Shown here: positions 7,155 through 7,215 of the stretch, piece by piece
Layout: each line of letters starts with the position of its first letter
How positions within the stretch are numbered: position 1 is the first letter of the stretch
From: an uncultured candidate division Zixibacteria bacterium
GTDB lineage: Bacteria; Zixibacteria; MSB-5A5; GN15; FEB-12
Reading direction: 5' to 3'
DNA length: 7,215 bases
NCBI GenBank assembly: GCA_913009765.1
Contig: CAJVYT010000219.1
Location: 1 to 7,215 of the forward strand
The notes under the pieces: generated by a model
Database searches by the model: none
What the model saw: only the letters and a program-made list of their open reading frames with translations
What the model was told of the DNA's origin: nothing
Position numbers and translations under genes: made by a program

Positions 7155-7215
7155 AGATCGGAAGAGCGTCGTGTAGGGAAAGAGTGTAGATCTCGGTGGT
7201 CGCCGGATCAGTAAA
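7155..7215. other. Illumina TruSeq universal adapter (read-1 side), not biological
   Basis: From AGATCGGAAGAGCGTCGTGT onward the sequence matches the reverse complement of the TruSeq universal/P5 adapter through GGTCGCCG at 7205. The last ten bases (7206-7215) depart from the expected TATCATT continuation, as expected from low-quality read ends. It should be trimmed. Confidence 0.98.

Overview
The window is a 7,215-base assembled contig from a Gram-negative bacterium. Tandem LptF/LptG-type permeases, which move lipopolysaccharide across the envelope, are the basis for that. Both ends are Illumina TruSeq adapter sequence (1-26 and 7155-7215), so the biological DNA is 27-7154 and the genes at both edges are cut by the end of the assembly. 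Base composition is moderately AT-rich and uneven. The spacers carry several unrelated repeat-like hairpin elements, a style seen in many environmental and candidate-phylum genomes. I cannot name the phylum; an FCB-type lineage is only a guess.

Left block (+ strand, 27-2549): the C-terminal end of an LptF/LptG-family permease, a complete second permease overlapping it by four bases (ATGA), and a small P-loop kinase overlapping that by one base (TAATG). These three look like one translationally coupled operon. A 174-base spacer follows, built almost wholly of two folded repeat elements, and then a DinB-superfamily protein with a complete histidine metal-site pattern.

Middle block (2550-4089): two more hairpin repeats, then a 428-residue orphan protein. 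Its N-terminal region looks like a DUF6602 / PD-(D/E)XK-type nuclease and its C-terminal region is unassigned. The gene is clearly more AT-rich than its neighbours and sits alone between repeats and a shared bidirectional terminator. It is the best candidate here for a horizontally acquired, possibly defence-related function, but that role is inference.

Right block (- strand, 4090-7154): a metK-ahcY operon with a three-base gap. MetK makes S-adenosylmethionine, and AhcY removes the S-adenosylhomocysteine left after methyl transfer, so the pair forms the core of the activated-methyl cycle. Upstream of metK is a 219-base spacer with several hairpins but no SAM riboswitch class that I recognise. 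Beyond it lies the 3' part of an uncharacterised membrane-protein gene that runs into the right adapter. I see no tRNA, rRNA, CRISPR array, transposase or phage gene.
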